DNA of 64,000 bases from Mesorhizobium sp. 131-2-1 (GTDB lineage: Bacteria > Pseudomonadota > Alphaproteobacteria > Rhizobiales > Rhizobiaceae): contig NZ_AP023247.1 of the NCBI RefSeq assembly GCF_016756535.1, forward strand, positions 4,898,501 through 4,962,500. Reading direction: 5' to 3'. This document shows positions 35,960 to 44,461 of the stretch, one piece after another. Made by a program: the position numbers and the translations under genes. The notes under the pieces are model-generated. The model had not been told where the DNA came from. It did no database searches and saw only the letters and a list, made by a program, of their open reading frames with translations. How positions within the stretch are numbered: the stretch's first letter is position 1; every line of letters starts with the position of its first letter.

Positions 35960-38500
35960 TCAAAACTTCATCAACCCGGAGAGAGCGCTAGTCCTTCCGC
36001 TATCAGCTTCCAAAATCAGGTTGTCACGCATCTGATGGATCGTCTCTCTCAGGCGGTCGATGTCGCCATCGTTGATCGCCACTTCCCCCTGTTTGACTAG
36101 TCGGTCGTGCTGGCTCTTATCGATCGACAAATGCCGCTCCTCCGCGCAATCTTCAAAAACCGAAACCCAGAACTGTGGCAAAGCAGCCAACTTTTCCATA
36201 ACTAGGGCGCGGGCCTCCTTCAAGGATTTCCGCCCATCATCTATGCCACTAGAAAGCCCTTGCGAAACCCTGTCGCGCGCCATTTCCGCCTGGCGCTTCA
36301 CCTTCGCCCTCGTATCCTCGTCCATAATGTCAGACAGAGAGTCTGAAAAACTGCTGAGAAACCCATCAATCTCCGCCCGAAGTATCTTACCTTCAAACTC
36401 GGGCTTCATCCGAAGCTTTGCTATCTCCTGCCGCAGCAGTCGCGCCTTCTCTGCTATTGATCGGTTCGTATCAGCGTCAAACGACAACCTTACGTCATCA
36501 TCCAACTGATCCAATCGTCTCCTGAAATCCATCACCTGCTTTGTAATGTTTACACCAAGAGCTTTCTCGATTTCGAAGACATCATTTCGCGCTTTACCTA
36601 TCACCGCGGCCGCATTCGCCTTACCGATCTCACCATCATACATTCTATGGCTCGCCTCGGGCACGTACATCTTACCAGTTTTATAACTTACTCCCTGTTC
36701 CTCAAAAGATATTTCACAGTCTAATAGGCCGTTCGAATCTACCTCCCATTTGATATGAACCGCGTCCCCACGCCTAACGACTTCACCAGCGTTCAGGCTG
36801 CTAGAGTGATATTGAAAAAGCCCTATCGGCAAATTGAGATCCGGGTCGCTCAAATCCTCAACCATCTCAAAGATTTCAAAATCCAAGGACGACCCGTCGT
36901 TCGCCCTCATATCTCTAGCGGCGCTCAGCCGGGTTGCGCCAATCGTAGGCGTGGGGGTGCCCTTGAAGATCAGCGGCATAAGTGTGTTTCTTTCCTCACC
37001 CACCGCTCCAGTCACCACCTTTATGGCAACCGTATGCATCAGGGGCATCCCTCCAGATGACGCCCCAATCCTCGTGATTGTTAACTCTCGCTCATCCTCG
37101 GTTCTAACGTTCCCAGCTGAGCTGATGATCTTAACGTGAATCTTATTTGCACCCATCTTTTCCAAAGGGATATCTTTGATATCTACTTTGTCGGTCAGAG
37201 GGACTTGCCCGGTACTCCAACCCCCCTGGGTGTCAACGATTACCCGAAGCCCTTCGATTCCGGCACTATCTACAACCTCGAGCCGGACACTCGCCTTATT
37301 GTTGGGGGTGCGCTCAGGATAATTGTATCGTACGTTCACCTTTCCGCTGGACGTAGCTGAAGCACGCGTCCGTTTTGGTTTAGCAGATTTTAGGTCGCCC
37401 CAGTCCGTTCCTTCAGCGTAGATGGCGGCACCCATTGCGACCGCCGTCATAGGATCAGTATCAATATCAATGGGAATCCCAAGAACGCTTGCTACCTGTT
37501 GTCGAATGTAAGGAGTTCTGCTCGGACCGCCTATCATGACGACCCTATCCATATCGCTGGGCGAATAGCCGCTCTGGGAAAGTAAGCTCTCGCAAAGCTC
37601 CAATGTGCCGCCGACATTTTTCTCTATCAGGCCGTTCAGGTGCTCTCGCGTGATCTCAACATCAAGATATATTTCCTTCCCACTCCGATCTTTGGCTGCA
37701 ATTTGGTTTTCGTCGGCGAAAATATGGTCGCTGACCTGTGTCGACAGCGCGATTTTTGATAACTCGGCCTTGTAGAGCGCAACCCTCAAAAGCCGATCAT
37801 AGGTTTTGTCTGCCTGGAAATCTTCCGGAAGATCGAAGTTTGAAAGGAGCCATTCCCTGACCAACGTGTTTAGGATGGTCAGATCGAAATCGCGACCTCC
37901 AAGCATGTTGATCCCTGCATGTGCGATCACTGTGGCGGATCCAGACACGCTCTGGACTATCGCCGCATCGAAAGTTCCACCACCAAGATCGTAGACCAGG
38001 AAATTCGCCGTTCGTTTTTCGCTATTTCCGATTGAAGCCATGGCCGCCGCAATTGGCTCTTGGAGGAGTACCACTCTCTCAAGGCCAGCCACTCCCGCAG
38101 CACGCATGGTCGCTTCAGATTGCATCTGATTGAACGCGGCAGGCACCGTCACCGCTGCGCCCGCAATTTCGAAGTCCCCTACGGCCATGCGCGCCTGAGC
38201 GACTAAGGTTTTCAGAACCTCGCTGCTCGCTTCTTCTGGCGTCATCTGTCGCTTAGTCGATTCAAACTTGATAACGCTACCGGTGCCTAGAAGGCGCTTG
38301 AACCCCTGCGCCACATCTCCTGGGGAAAATGCAGCTTGATCATAAGCTCGCTTACCGATCAGATAGTTTCCACGCCGGTCGATCATAACCGCACTCGGCA
38401 AGACATCCGTTCCTTCGGTCGTCTTGAATAGCCGTGCCTGACCTGACGTTATTCCCACAACAGCAGAGTTTGACGTTCCTAAGTCGATTCCAAGATACAC
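35960..38500 (-). CDS. Divergent Hsp70/DnaK-family chaperone ATPase
   Basis: This 846-residue Hsp70 is about 200 residues longer than DnaK. The nucleotide-binding domain (1 to about 363) is well preserved: phosphate-1 loop GIDLGTSNSAV (4-14), VTVPAAFN (117-124), phosphate-2 loop YDLGGGTFDAAI (170-181) and the adenosine motif VMIGGPSRTPYIRQQV (321-336). These indicate a real ATPase. Beyond a basic linker (KPKRTRASATSSGK), the C-terminal half does not follow the DnaK substrate domain. It contains beta-rich segments (RLEVVDSAGIEGLRVIVDTQ and later VHIKWEVDSNGLLDCEISFEEQG) and then a long helical bundle from about 640. It is the last gene of a leftward operon after GrpE-like and J-like genes, 11 bases from the former. 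Base composition is less GC-rich than the core genes. Hsp70 fold is certain; client is unknown. Confidence 0.92.
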   Translation of the reverse strand: MYLGIDLGTSNSAVVGITSGQARLFKTTEGTDVLPSAVMIDRRGNYLIGKRAYDQAAFSPGDVAQGFKRLLGTGSVIKFESTKRQMTPEEASSEVLKTLVAQARMAVGDFEIAGAAVTVPAAFNQMQSEATMRAAGVAGLERVVLLQEPIAAAMASIGNSEKRTANFLVYDLGGGTFDAAIVQSVSGSATVIAHAGINMLGGRDFDLTILNTLVREWLLSNFDLPEDFQADKTYDRLLRVALYKAELSKIALSTQVSDHIFADENQIAAKDRSGKEIYLDVEITREHLNGLIEKNVGGTLELCESLLSQSGYSPSDMDRVVMIGGPSRTPYIRQQVASVLGIPIDIDTDPMTAVAMGAAIYAEGTDWGDLKSAKPKRTRASATSSGKVNVRYNYPERTPNNKASVRLEVVDSAGIEGLRVIVDTQGGWSTGQVPLTDKVDIKDIPLEKMGANKIHVKIISSAGNVRTEDERELTITRIGASSGGMPLMHTVAIKVVTGAVGEERNTLMPLIFKGTPTPTIGATRLSAARDMRANDGSSLDFEIFEMVEDLSDPDLNLPIGLFQYHSSSLNAGEVVRRGDAVHIKWEVDSNGLLDCEISFEEQGVSYKTGKMYVPEASHRMYDGEIGKANAAAVIGKARNDVFEIEKALGVNITKQVMDFRRRLDQLDDDVRLSFDADTNRSIAEKARLLRQEIAKLRMKPEFEGKILRAEIDGFLSSFSDSLSDIMDEDTRAKVKRQAEMARDRVSQGLSSGIDDGRKSLKEARALVMEKLAALPQFWVSVFEDCAEERHLSIDKSQHDRLVKQGEVAINDGDIDRLRETIHQMRDNLILEADSGRTSALSGLMKF

Positions 38501-38511
38501 GGCTTTCTCTC

Positions 38512-38865
38512 CTACCCCTTAGTCAGGTACACTTTTCCGGTGCGAATGACCCTACGTCCCAACATTATCGTCGGCTCTATCGTGTCCTGAATTATCAAAT
38601 TAGCATCACCAACAAACTCATCAGCATTAATGGCAACCACAGGCAAATAGCTGTCAAACATTTCACCGCGATAAACTATCAAATTCATATCAACTTGAGA
38701 AAGAATCGCATTAAGCCTATTAGTCGAATACCTAACCTGAGCCTCAACTCTGCTGCGAGACTCTGGTCCAAGGGTTTCGACTATCTTTGAAAACGACCTT
38801 ATCAATTTCCAATATTCAGATGCGATTTCTGCCGTTGTCGCTTCCGTTTGTGCCGATTGATCCAT
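38512..38865 (-). CDS. Minimal GrpE-like protein, putative nucleotide exchange factor
   Basis: The 117-residue product is encoded between the J-like gene (2 bases away) and the Hsp70 gene (11 bases away). Residues 11-56 are helical (TAEIASEYWKLIRSFSKIVE, then RVEAQVRYSTNRLNAILSQV). Residues 70-115 follow the order of the GrpE beta domain: FDSYLPVVAINADEF, then DANLIIQDTIEPTIMLG and RRVIRTGKVYL. These parallel GrpE's F-D-P...H, I..v.q.GY.l and R.l.R.A.V.V. The long N-terminal coiled coil of GrpE is missing. GrpE identity is my inference from this pattern and from its place beside Hsp70; it is not certain. ATG 38865 is preferred to an upstream frame start at 38907, which would overlap the previous gene. 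Confidence 0.62.
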   Translation of the reverse strand: MDQSAQTEATTAEIASEYWKLIRSFSKIVETLGPESRSRVEAQVRYSTNRLNAILSQVDMNLIVYRGEMFDSYLPVVAINADEFVGDANLIIQDTIEPTIMLGRRVIRTGKVYLTKG

Positions 38866-38867
38866 GT

Positions 38868-41441
38868 TCACCCCCCGAACAGCGCCTGCTCGTGAGCGGC
38901 GGTCCATATCCCCCTATCATCCAACCCCCTCAATCTGGAAAACTTGACCAGGGCCTCTCGCGACTTTCCGCTCCATAACCTCTCGTTCTTCCCGTCATAG
39001 AAGCCTAATTCTCGCAATTTGCGATTAATAATCGCCGCGTCCTCTGTATTGAGAGGATTCAATTTTCCTCCGTCTATAGCCGGATATCTCGACGCTGATT
39101 TATAAGGAGATGATAGGGATCGACTGGGGTCGTTACGACTCCCTGTTCCGCCAAACAAAACCTTGATAGTGGCATTGTCGAGGACATCATCGGAAGCAAG
39201 CCCGTTGCTGACCTTGAAACGGTATAGGGCGCTACGAGAGCTGGGACCCCAAGTTCCGTCACCTGGGCCTGGGAGATATCCCAGATCGATCAAAATGTCT
39301 TGCACGACTTGGGCGGCTTGCGGGTCGAGCAGGTCTAACTGAGTTTCCTTTTGGGTGTTTTCGTCTGTCGGCACATCTTTGTCGGCCGACACATCAGGTT
39401 TTGGGCTCTGAACCGGGGCCGCAGTTGGAGCTGACGGCGCAGCCTCAGGGTACGAGGTGACCGGTGGCGGAGTAACCTGCCGTTCCCAGACCTTGATCCG
39501 CGCCTGAGCTTCCACTTGCAGGAAAGTGCGCCTACCTTCCAATTGAGAGTTCACAATGATCATATCATAGTCCCGATACCTGTAAGAACCACATCGAGAA
39601 TTATAATCGTTTACTTCCGTGTTGAATCTATCAACCAGCTCATCGGATATCCTCGTGCGGATATAGGAGAGCCTTTCGCTTTCAAACTTGCAATATCGGA
39701 TACCTTCCACACTTAACACCAGGTTTGAACCCTTGTCTGGCGCCTGTTCAGCCCACTCGTTTACGGCGACAGGATTCACCGTGATTGGGGGCGGAGATGG
39801 GTATGTGGAGGGAGATGGGGACGGGCGAAAGACTTCACGACTGGATGTCCTCGGCTGGTTATTTGACACAGCAATCCATATGAAAAAGGCAGCGCCAGCG
39901 GCTAACCAAACCCAGTTTAGTTTCCGTTTCGCTACCTTTTTTTCAAGAACAGATCGCGTTCCTGCAAATGTCATCCGCTCTTCAGGCGTATCTGCTAATT
40001 CTTCAAGATTCCGCAAAGCAGTAATTGCGGCAGCGTTGTCATTTTCTTTCGCGCCCTTAAGAATCTGCTCTTGTAGCGAATTCCTTTGCGCAAGGCGCTT
40101 GTCCTCAGTTAATTGTCGCTGCATCTCTTGACTAGCCGCCGGGAAGTGAGGCGACGAAATAAGCCCGTCGATTAACACGAATGCGATTTTCGGATTGTCA
40201 AATTCGTTGTTTATATCGATTGCGATACTACGTATAATCGCAAAGGGCATGTCTGAAGAAGGTTTGCCTTTCGTTGCGGCTACGGCGGTCAAAAAAGCTT
40301 GGTATAGTGTCTTGGCTGAACCCACACTGCCACTTCCAAATTTGCCTCTGGACAATGACTCCGATAGCTCTTGGTAATGATCCCTCCACTTATCACCGAA
40401 CTCTATAAGGGTTGACGCATGAAAAATTACCAAATTTTCTTCTAAAGTGACTCTGTCTTCAGTCAATCTCTCGCTGGCGCGGGGCAATTCTTGGAAAACG
40501 GAAATAGCAGTTTCATTTATTTCAAAAGCGATATCGAATCTTTTCGATTCGTTTGCGATGGTTATTAAGGATGAGCGAACCTTTTCAAATACCTCGCGTG
40601 ATCCGGGCTCATCTCGGCCCTTGTAATTCTCCATCAACTGAAGAGGCTGACTCAGCTCATCCCATGATAACAATTTCGACTTAAATTCTGAAACATTGGT
40701 GCTATTGGACGGATTCTTGATAAGCATTTCCAGCGTATCAAATAGGGTGCTTTTTCTGTATTGGATACTCTTACTTATTTGGCTACTATACCCTGACAAC
40801 AAGGTGTCCGCGGCTTCGATGCGATTTGAATCCGGGCTCATCAGAATGACGGAGACAACTTTCTTCATTGTCGCCGCTGCTTGATCAGGTTGTTCAACGA
40901 AACTCATCGTCGCGCGGTCGGCTTGGCTTCTCCTCAGTTCGTGAACAAGGTCTGCTACCATTTTTTCGGTAGGCGCAGGAAACGCGGCCGCTTTGTGTAC
41001 CCGCGTCAGCGACTTGAGTATCTCGCGCGTGTCAAAGGCGGCCCAGGCATCGATCAAAGCTACAAGGAGGGCATCGTTGAACTGTGCAGATGTCTCGGCG
41101 ACATGGGTTAGTAGGTTTGATCTTGAAATCGGGGCAAGAGGGAGTGCCGTACGAATGAGCGCGTCTGCAGACGAGTCGGCGCTCCTAACTTGGCGCATGA
41201 TAGCTCGCGCCGCGCTTTTTGGTGTATCGAGAAGCGAATTCAACTCAGCGACAAGCCGGGACTTTGGTCTTACCAGTGCATCTTTCGCGGCGATCAACTG
41301 GTGCTCGTTGGCCGGGTCGCGTCCTAGCCCGTCTTCAAGCGCGTCAGAAATAGATTCCACTGTGGCATCCGGAGAAAGGCCCAGAATCTCAAACGCATTA
41401 AACAGGAACGGTGAGTTTTTGCTGTCCATGACGTTTTTCAT
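38868..41441 (-). CDS. Membrane-spanning protein with J-like N-terminus and two periplasmic peptidoglycan-binding-like domains
   Basis: The 857-residue first gene of the chaperone operon has several parts. Residues of about 13-72 look like a J domain (FNAFEILGLSPDATVESIS, then LIAAKDALVRPKSRLVAEL), but the HPD tripeptide needed to stimulate Hsp70 is absent. A long helical cytoplasmic region follows to about 500. One transmembrane helix (NWVWLAAGAAFFIWIAV) lies near 505-525. A proline-rich linker (SPSPSTYPSPPP), a middle domain with cysteines (GIRYCKFESERL, NSRCGSYRY) and two peptidoglycan-binding_1-like repeats (DILIDLGYLPGPGDGTWG near 710; KLRELGFYDGKNERLWSG near 805) complete the outside part. 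It should tie the cell wall to a cytoplasmic Hsp70. Domain names are pattern-based. Confidence 0.75.
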   Translation of the reverse strand: MKNVMDSKNSPFLFNAFEILGLSPDATVESISDALEDGLGRDPANEHQLIAAKDALVRPKSRLVAELNSLLDTPKSAARAIMRQVRSADSSADALIRTALPLAPISRSNLLTHVAETSAQFNDALLVALIDAWAAFDTREILKSLTRVHKAAAFPAPTEKMVADLVHELRRSQADRATMSFVEQPDQAAATMKKVVSVILMSPDSNRIEAADTLLSGYSSQISKSIQYRKSTLFDTLEMLIKNPSNSTNVSEFKSKLLSWDELSQPLQLMENYKGRDEPGSREVFEKVRSSLITIANESKRFDIAFEINETAISVFQELPRASERLTEDRVTLEENLVIFHASTLIEFGDKWRDHYQELSESLSRGKFGSGSVGSAKTLYQAFLTAVAATKGKPSSDMPFAIIRSIAIDINNEFDNPKIAFVLIDGLISSPHFPAASQEMQRQLTEDKRLAQRNSLQEQILKGAKENDNAAAITALRNLEELADTPEERMTFAGTRSVLEKKVAKRKLNWVWLAAGAAFFIWIAVSNNQPRTSSREVFRPSPSPSTYPSPPPITVNPVAVNEWAEQAPDKGSNLVLSVEGIRYCKFESERLSYIRTRISDELVDRFNTEVNDYNSRCGSYRYRDYDMIIVNSQLEGRRTFLQVEAQARIKVWERQVTPPPVTSYPEAAPSAPTAAPVQSPKPDVSADKDVPTDENTQKETQLDLLDPQAAQVVQDILIDLGYLPGPGDGTWGPSSRSALYRFKVSNGLASDDVLDNATIKVLFGGTGSRNDPSRSLSSPYKSASRYPAIDGGKLNPLNTEDAAIINRKLRELGFYDGKNERLWSGKSREALVKFSRLRGLDDRGIWTAAHEQALFGG

Positions 41442-41572
41442 CCGCCGTGGTATCCCCTAAGCTCGTTTGGGAACTCAAGATTCAATCGAACGGTTGTCAA
41501 GGGGAACGACCAAACTGGCAAGAACTTAAACCTCTAGGGTCATCGGCCAGCGACGCACGCCCTTGACTTAGC

Positions 41573-41926
41573 CTAGTTTCGTTTCGCGAAGCTAATAGGG
41601 CCGACATTCGGAGCTTTTTGGCGAATAATCTGTCTTGGCATTTCATATAAACGTCGCGTGATATCCTCCCCTCGGGGGCTTAACAGTAAGGCATGAACAG
41701 CAGGAACCCTTAATGCCGATGCCCGTTCATTCGACCCTATCAGATAGAGACCCTGCGTTTCGGCCATGCGTTTTCGGCATTCGTAGAATAGATGCATTGA
41801 TCTGTCATATTCACTTGAAAACGGTGCAACCTCTTGTAGCGGCGCTTGTTCGCGAGGACTGGTGTCCCATTCGGACATTTTCTGCAAAAAATTTGCATCG
41901 ATATTTACATACAGACAACTAGCCAC
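41573..41926 (-). CDS. Small hypothetical protein at the right edge of the island
   Basis: The frame from GTG 41926 has 117 codons; an internal ATG at 41878 (MSEWDTSPREQAPLQ) gives 101 residues. The product is soluble and basic (FYECRKRMAETQGLYLIG, then SPRGEDITRRLYEMPRQII). No family is recognised. An AGGGGGAC ribosome-like run lies very close to the GTG. It lies upstream of, and in the same direction as, the chaperone operon but 131 bases away, so it may be separate or a first gene. The paired AACGGTAC sites lie directly upstream. Confidence 0.4.
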   Translation of the reverse strand: MASCLYVNIDANFLQKMSEWDTSPREQAPLQEVAPFSSEYDRSMHLFYECRKRMAETQGLYLIGSNERASALRVPAVHALLLSPRGEDITRRLYEMPRQIIRQKAPNVGPISFAKRN

Positions 41927-41946
41927 CGTCCCCCTGGGGGTACCTT

Positions 41947-41975
41947 AACGGTACTAGGAATAGCACGAACGGTAC
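41947..41975. promoter_or_regulatory. Paired AACGGTAC direct repeats
   Basis: AACGGTAC occurs at 41947-41954 and 41968-41975, exactly 21 bases (two helical turns) apart. The first also forms an imperfect palindrome with the preceding GGTACC. They lie 20-50 bases upstream of the small leftward gene, a good position for an operator controlling it and perhaps the chaperone operon. Confidence 0.4.
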
Positions 41976-42173
41976 AAGGCGACCTGCACAAAACCCCAAC
42001 ATTTATTCGACGCCGATGCCCTTCAACCGCACCCTAAATCTCCCCACGACGCCGCCACGGGTACAAAGCGAGCGGGGACCAACGCCGCAAGAGAGCTATG
42101 CGTCCTTCGCATTCCGTAAAATAAAAGCCAAGTCTGGCACAAGCTCTGATCGGCGCCTTCGCCGCACTCACCT

Positions 42174-42207
42174 GAAACGGGGCCTTCGCGGCCCCGTTTC
42201 CTTTTTC
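42174..42207 (+). terminator. Intrinsic terminator without an obvious upstream gene
   Basis: GAAACGGGGCC and GGCCCCGTTTC form an 11-bp stem around TTCGC (42174-42200), followed by CTTTTTC. It points rightwards, yet no plus-strand gene is supported in 41927-42173. It may belong to a core gene cut off by the island or to an unseen small RNA. The rest of 41927-42329 shows nothing else apart from the paired sites. Confidence 0.75.
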
Positions 42208-42329
42208 GGCGACAGGCGCGCCGCCAAAATCCCATCAACGAACTTGAACCGCAGATGAATGCCGGCATCAGAGCCGGTTCAGCGGCGCTCGGGCATTCTC
42301 CTTGGCATTGAAGGAGAGGACCAACACCA

Positions 42330-42482
42330 ATGCTCGCCCGCCGCTTCGCCATCGTCTGCCTGCTGATGAGCCTGTTCGGCATGTTCTTCGCCATCCTGGT
42401 GGCCGAGGCCGGCCGCCCGGCCCGCGCCTGGGATAGCGCCAATGCCTGCCGGCTGGGCTGCATGAACCATTTGAACCGCTGA
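42330..42482 (+). CDS. Small single-TM protein
   Basis: This 50-residue product has a clear ribosome site (AAGGAGAGGA, 10 bases before the ATG) and one hydrophobic segment (FAIVCLLMSLFGMFFAILVA) after a basic start MLARR, followed by a short polar tail with two cysteines (NACRLGCMNHLNR). It is likely an inner-membrane small protein or an exported peptide. The next gene, 32 bases on, encodes another small hydrophobic protein, so the two probably form an operon. No family is recognised. It is too short for many gene callers. Confidence 0.65.
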   Translation: MLARRFAIVCLLMSLFGMFFAILVAEAGRPARAWDSANACRLGCMNHLNR

Positions 42483-42514
42483 ACCGACCAACCCTCAACC
42501 GAGAAGCAACGACC

Positions 42515-42709
42515 ATGAACCGCATCGCCACCAGCGCCCTGAAGACCCTCCGGCTCCTGCCGCGGGCGGCGCTCATCCTGATGCTGCTCGCCGCCCCGGT
42601 GCTGGCTGTGCCGATGATGCGCGCCGACAACGGCTCGACGATCGAGGCCCCGTCGCCGCGGAAGTCGGGCGTCGGCTTCGTGCTGCTGGTCTCCCTGCAG
42701 CGCGGCTGA
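42515..42709 (+). CDS. Small hydrophobic exported or membrane protein
   Basis: The 64-residue product has a basic N-terminus (MNRIATSALKTLRLLPR) and a hydrophobic run (AALILMLLAAPVLAVPM) that could be a signal peptide cut after VLA or a membrane anchor. A second hydrophobic patch (VGFVLLVSL) lies at the C-terminus. CCGAGAAGC precedes the ATG at 42515. It follows the 50-residue membrane protein in the same direction. No family is recognised. Confidence 0.55.
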   Translation: MNRIATSALKTLRLLPRAALILMLLAAPVLAVPMMRADNGSTIEAPSPRKSGVGFVLLVSLQRG

Positions 42710-42846
42710 GGCGCTTCGATAATCAGGTGAGGCCGGGGCTGACCTGATCTCACCCCATCGCAAGACGCGGACAAAAATCGGCACTTTGGCAGCCTTCACG
42801 CCCGCCTCCCCCTCCCAACCGCTCTTCCAACTCTCTATATTGAGCC

Positions 42847-44349
42847 ATGGAAAAGCGAATCTACCCCCAAGCCATCGAATCAGTCGTCATGCCTGAGCCT
42901 TTCGGCAGGCAGAGTTTCAGCGACGCCAAGAAGGCGGTCGCGGCCTTGCAGGTGCTTTACGACCGCAACACCAAGTTCCTGCGCGATTCCTTCGCGGCAC
43001 TGGCAGCCGGCGGCGACAACAACAAGCGCTACCGGGCCTTCTATCCCGAGATCGGCGTCACCACGACCTCCTTCAGCCAGGTCGACTCGCGCCAGGCCTA
43101 TGGCCACATGCCGACGCCCGGACATTTCTCGACCACCATCACCCAGCCGGCGCTGTTCGAAAACTACCTCGTCGAGCAGCTTCGGCTGATCATGCGCAAC
43201 CATGGCGTCCAGGTCACGGTGTCGGAATCGACCACGCCTATTCCGCTGCATTTCGCCTTCCTGGAGGGCACCTATGTCGACGGCAGCGCCGCCGAGCGCA
43301 TCAAGCGGCCGATCCGCGACCTGTTCGACGTGCCGGACCTCGACGGCACCGACGACCAGATCGCCAACGGCACGTTCGAGGTAGCCTTCGGGGAACCGCG
43401 GCCGCTGGCACCGTTCACCGCGCAGCGCATCGACTATTCGCTGCACCGCATGACACACTACACCGCGACCAGCCCGCAGCATTTCCAGAACTTCGTGCTG
43501 TTCACCAACTACCAGTTCTACATCGACGAATTCGTCGCCCGCGCGCGCGATCTGATGGAAAGCGGCGGCGGCGGATATGCCGAATTCGTCGAGCCCGGCA
43601 ACGTCATCACCCATGCCGGGTCGAGTGTGCCCGCCGAAGGCACGCCGCCACAACGCCTGCCGCAGATGCCGGCCTATCATCTCAAGAAGCCCGGCCATGG
43701 CGGCATCACCATGGTCAATATCGGCGTCGGCCCCTCCAACGCCAAGACGATCACCGACCATATCGCGGTGCTGAGGCCGCATGCCTGGGTGATGCTCGGC
43801 CACTGCGCCGGCCTGCGCAACACGCAGGCGCTTGGCGACTATGTGCTGGCGCATGCCTATGTGCGCGAGGACCATGTACTGGACGACGACCTGCCGGTCT
43901 GGGTGCCGATCCCGCCGCTGGCCGAGATCCAGGTGGCGCTGCAGGAGGCGGTCGCCGAGGTCACCGGGCTTTCCGGCTACGACCTCAAACGCATCATGCG
44001 CACCGGCACCGTCGCCACCATCGACAACCGCAACTGGGAGCTGCGCGACCAGCGCGGACCGGTGCAGCGGCTGTCGCAGTCGCGCGCCATCGCGCTCGAC
44101 ATGGAATCGGCGACCATCGCCGCCAACGGCTTCCGCTTCCGCGTTCCCTACGGCACGCTGCTGTGCGTTTCCGACAAGCCGCTGCATGGCGAGCTCAAGC
44201 TTCCCGGCATGGCGACCGAGTTCTACAAAAGGCAGGTGGCGCAGCATCTCACCATCGGCATCAAGGCGATGGAAAAGCTGGCCGGAATGCCGATGGAGCG
44301 GCTGCACTCGCGCAAGCTCAGGAGCTTTTCCGAGACGGCCTTCCAATAG
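42847..44349 (+). CDS. amn: AMP nucleosidase
   Basis: AMP nucleosidase splits AMP into adenine and ribose 5-phosphate, controlling the adenylate pool. The 500-residue length is normal. The N-terminal AMNp domain (FSDAKKAVAALQVLYDRNTKFLRD, GVTTTSFSQVDSR) is followed by the phosphorylase-like catalytic domain (GGITMVNIGVGPSNAKTI, HAWVMLGHCAGLRNTQ, ALDMESATIAANGFRFRVPYGTLLCVSDKPLHGELK read in parts). The phrase LDMESATIAANGF, which binds the ribose, is diagnostic. ATG 42847 is close to the usual N-terminus. It is followed 112 bases on by a gene for an EEP-family protein in the same direction. Confidence 0.96.
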   Translation: MEKRIYPQAIESVVMPEPFGRQSFSDAKKAVAALQVLYDRNTKFLRDSFAALAAGGDNNKRYRAFYPEIGVTTTSFSQVDSRQAYGHMPTPGHFSTTITQPALFENYLVEQLRLIMRNHGVQVTVSESTTPIPLHFAFLEGTYVDGSAAERIKRPIRDLFDVPDLDGTDDQIANGTFEVAFGEPRPLAPFTAQRIDYSLHRMTHYTATSPQHFQNFVLFTNYQFYIDEFVARARDLMESGGGGYAEFVEPGNVITHAGSSVPAEGTPPQRLPQMPAYHLKKPGHGGITMVNIGVGPSNAKTITDHIAVLRPHAWVMLGHCAGLRNTQALGDYVLAHAYVREDHVLDDDLPVWVPIPPLAEIQVALQEAVAEVTGLSGYDLKRIMRTGTVATIDNRNWELRDQRGPVQRLSQSRAIALDMESATIAANGFRFRVPYGTLLCVSDKPLHGELKLPGMATEFYKRQVAQHLTIGIKAMEKLAGMPMERLHSRKLRSFSETAFQ

Positions 44350-44461
44350 CTGGCCACCGGCTGCAAAGGATGGCGAGGCAATTCGTCGTCTTGATCGGGC
44401 CGCAATTTGGCGGATAAGCAAGCCGAACAGGGTTGCCAGCGGCACTGAGCAGTCAGGCAAG

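Noticed and set aside
41990..42206. A tmRNA or tRNA ending at the orphan terminator
   Set aside because: No tRNA-like acceptor or T-loop (GGTTCGAATCC) and no proteolysis-tag frame could be found before the terminator.
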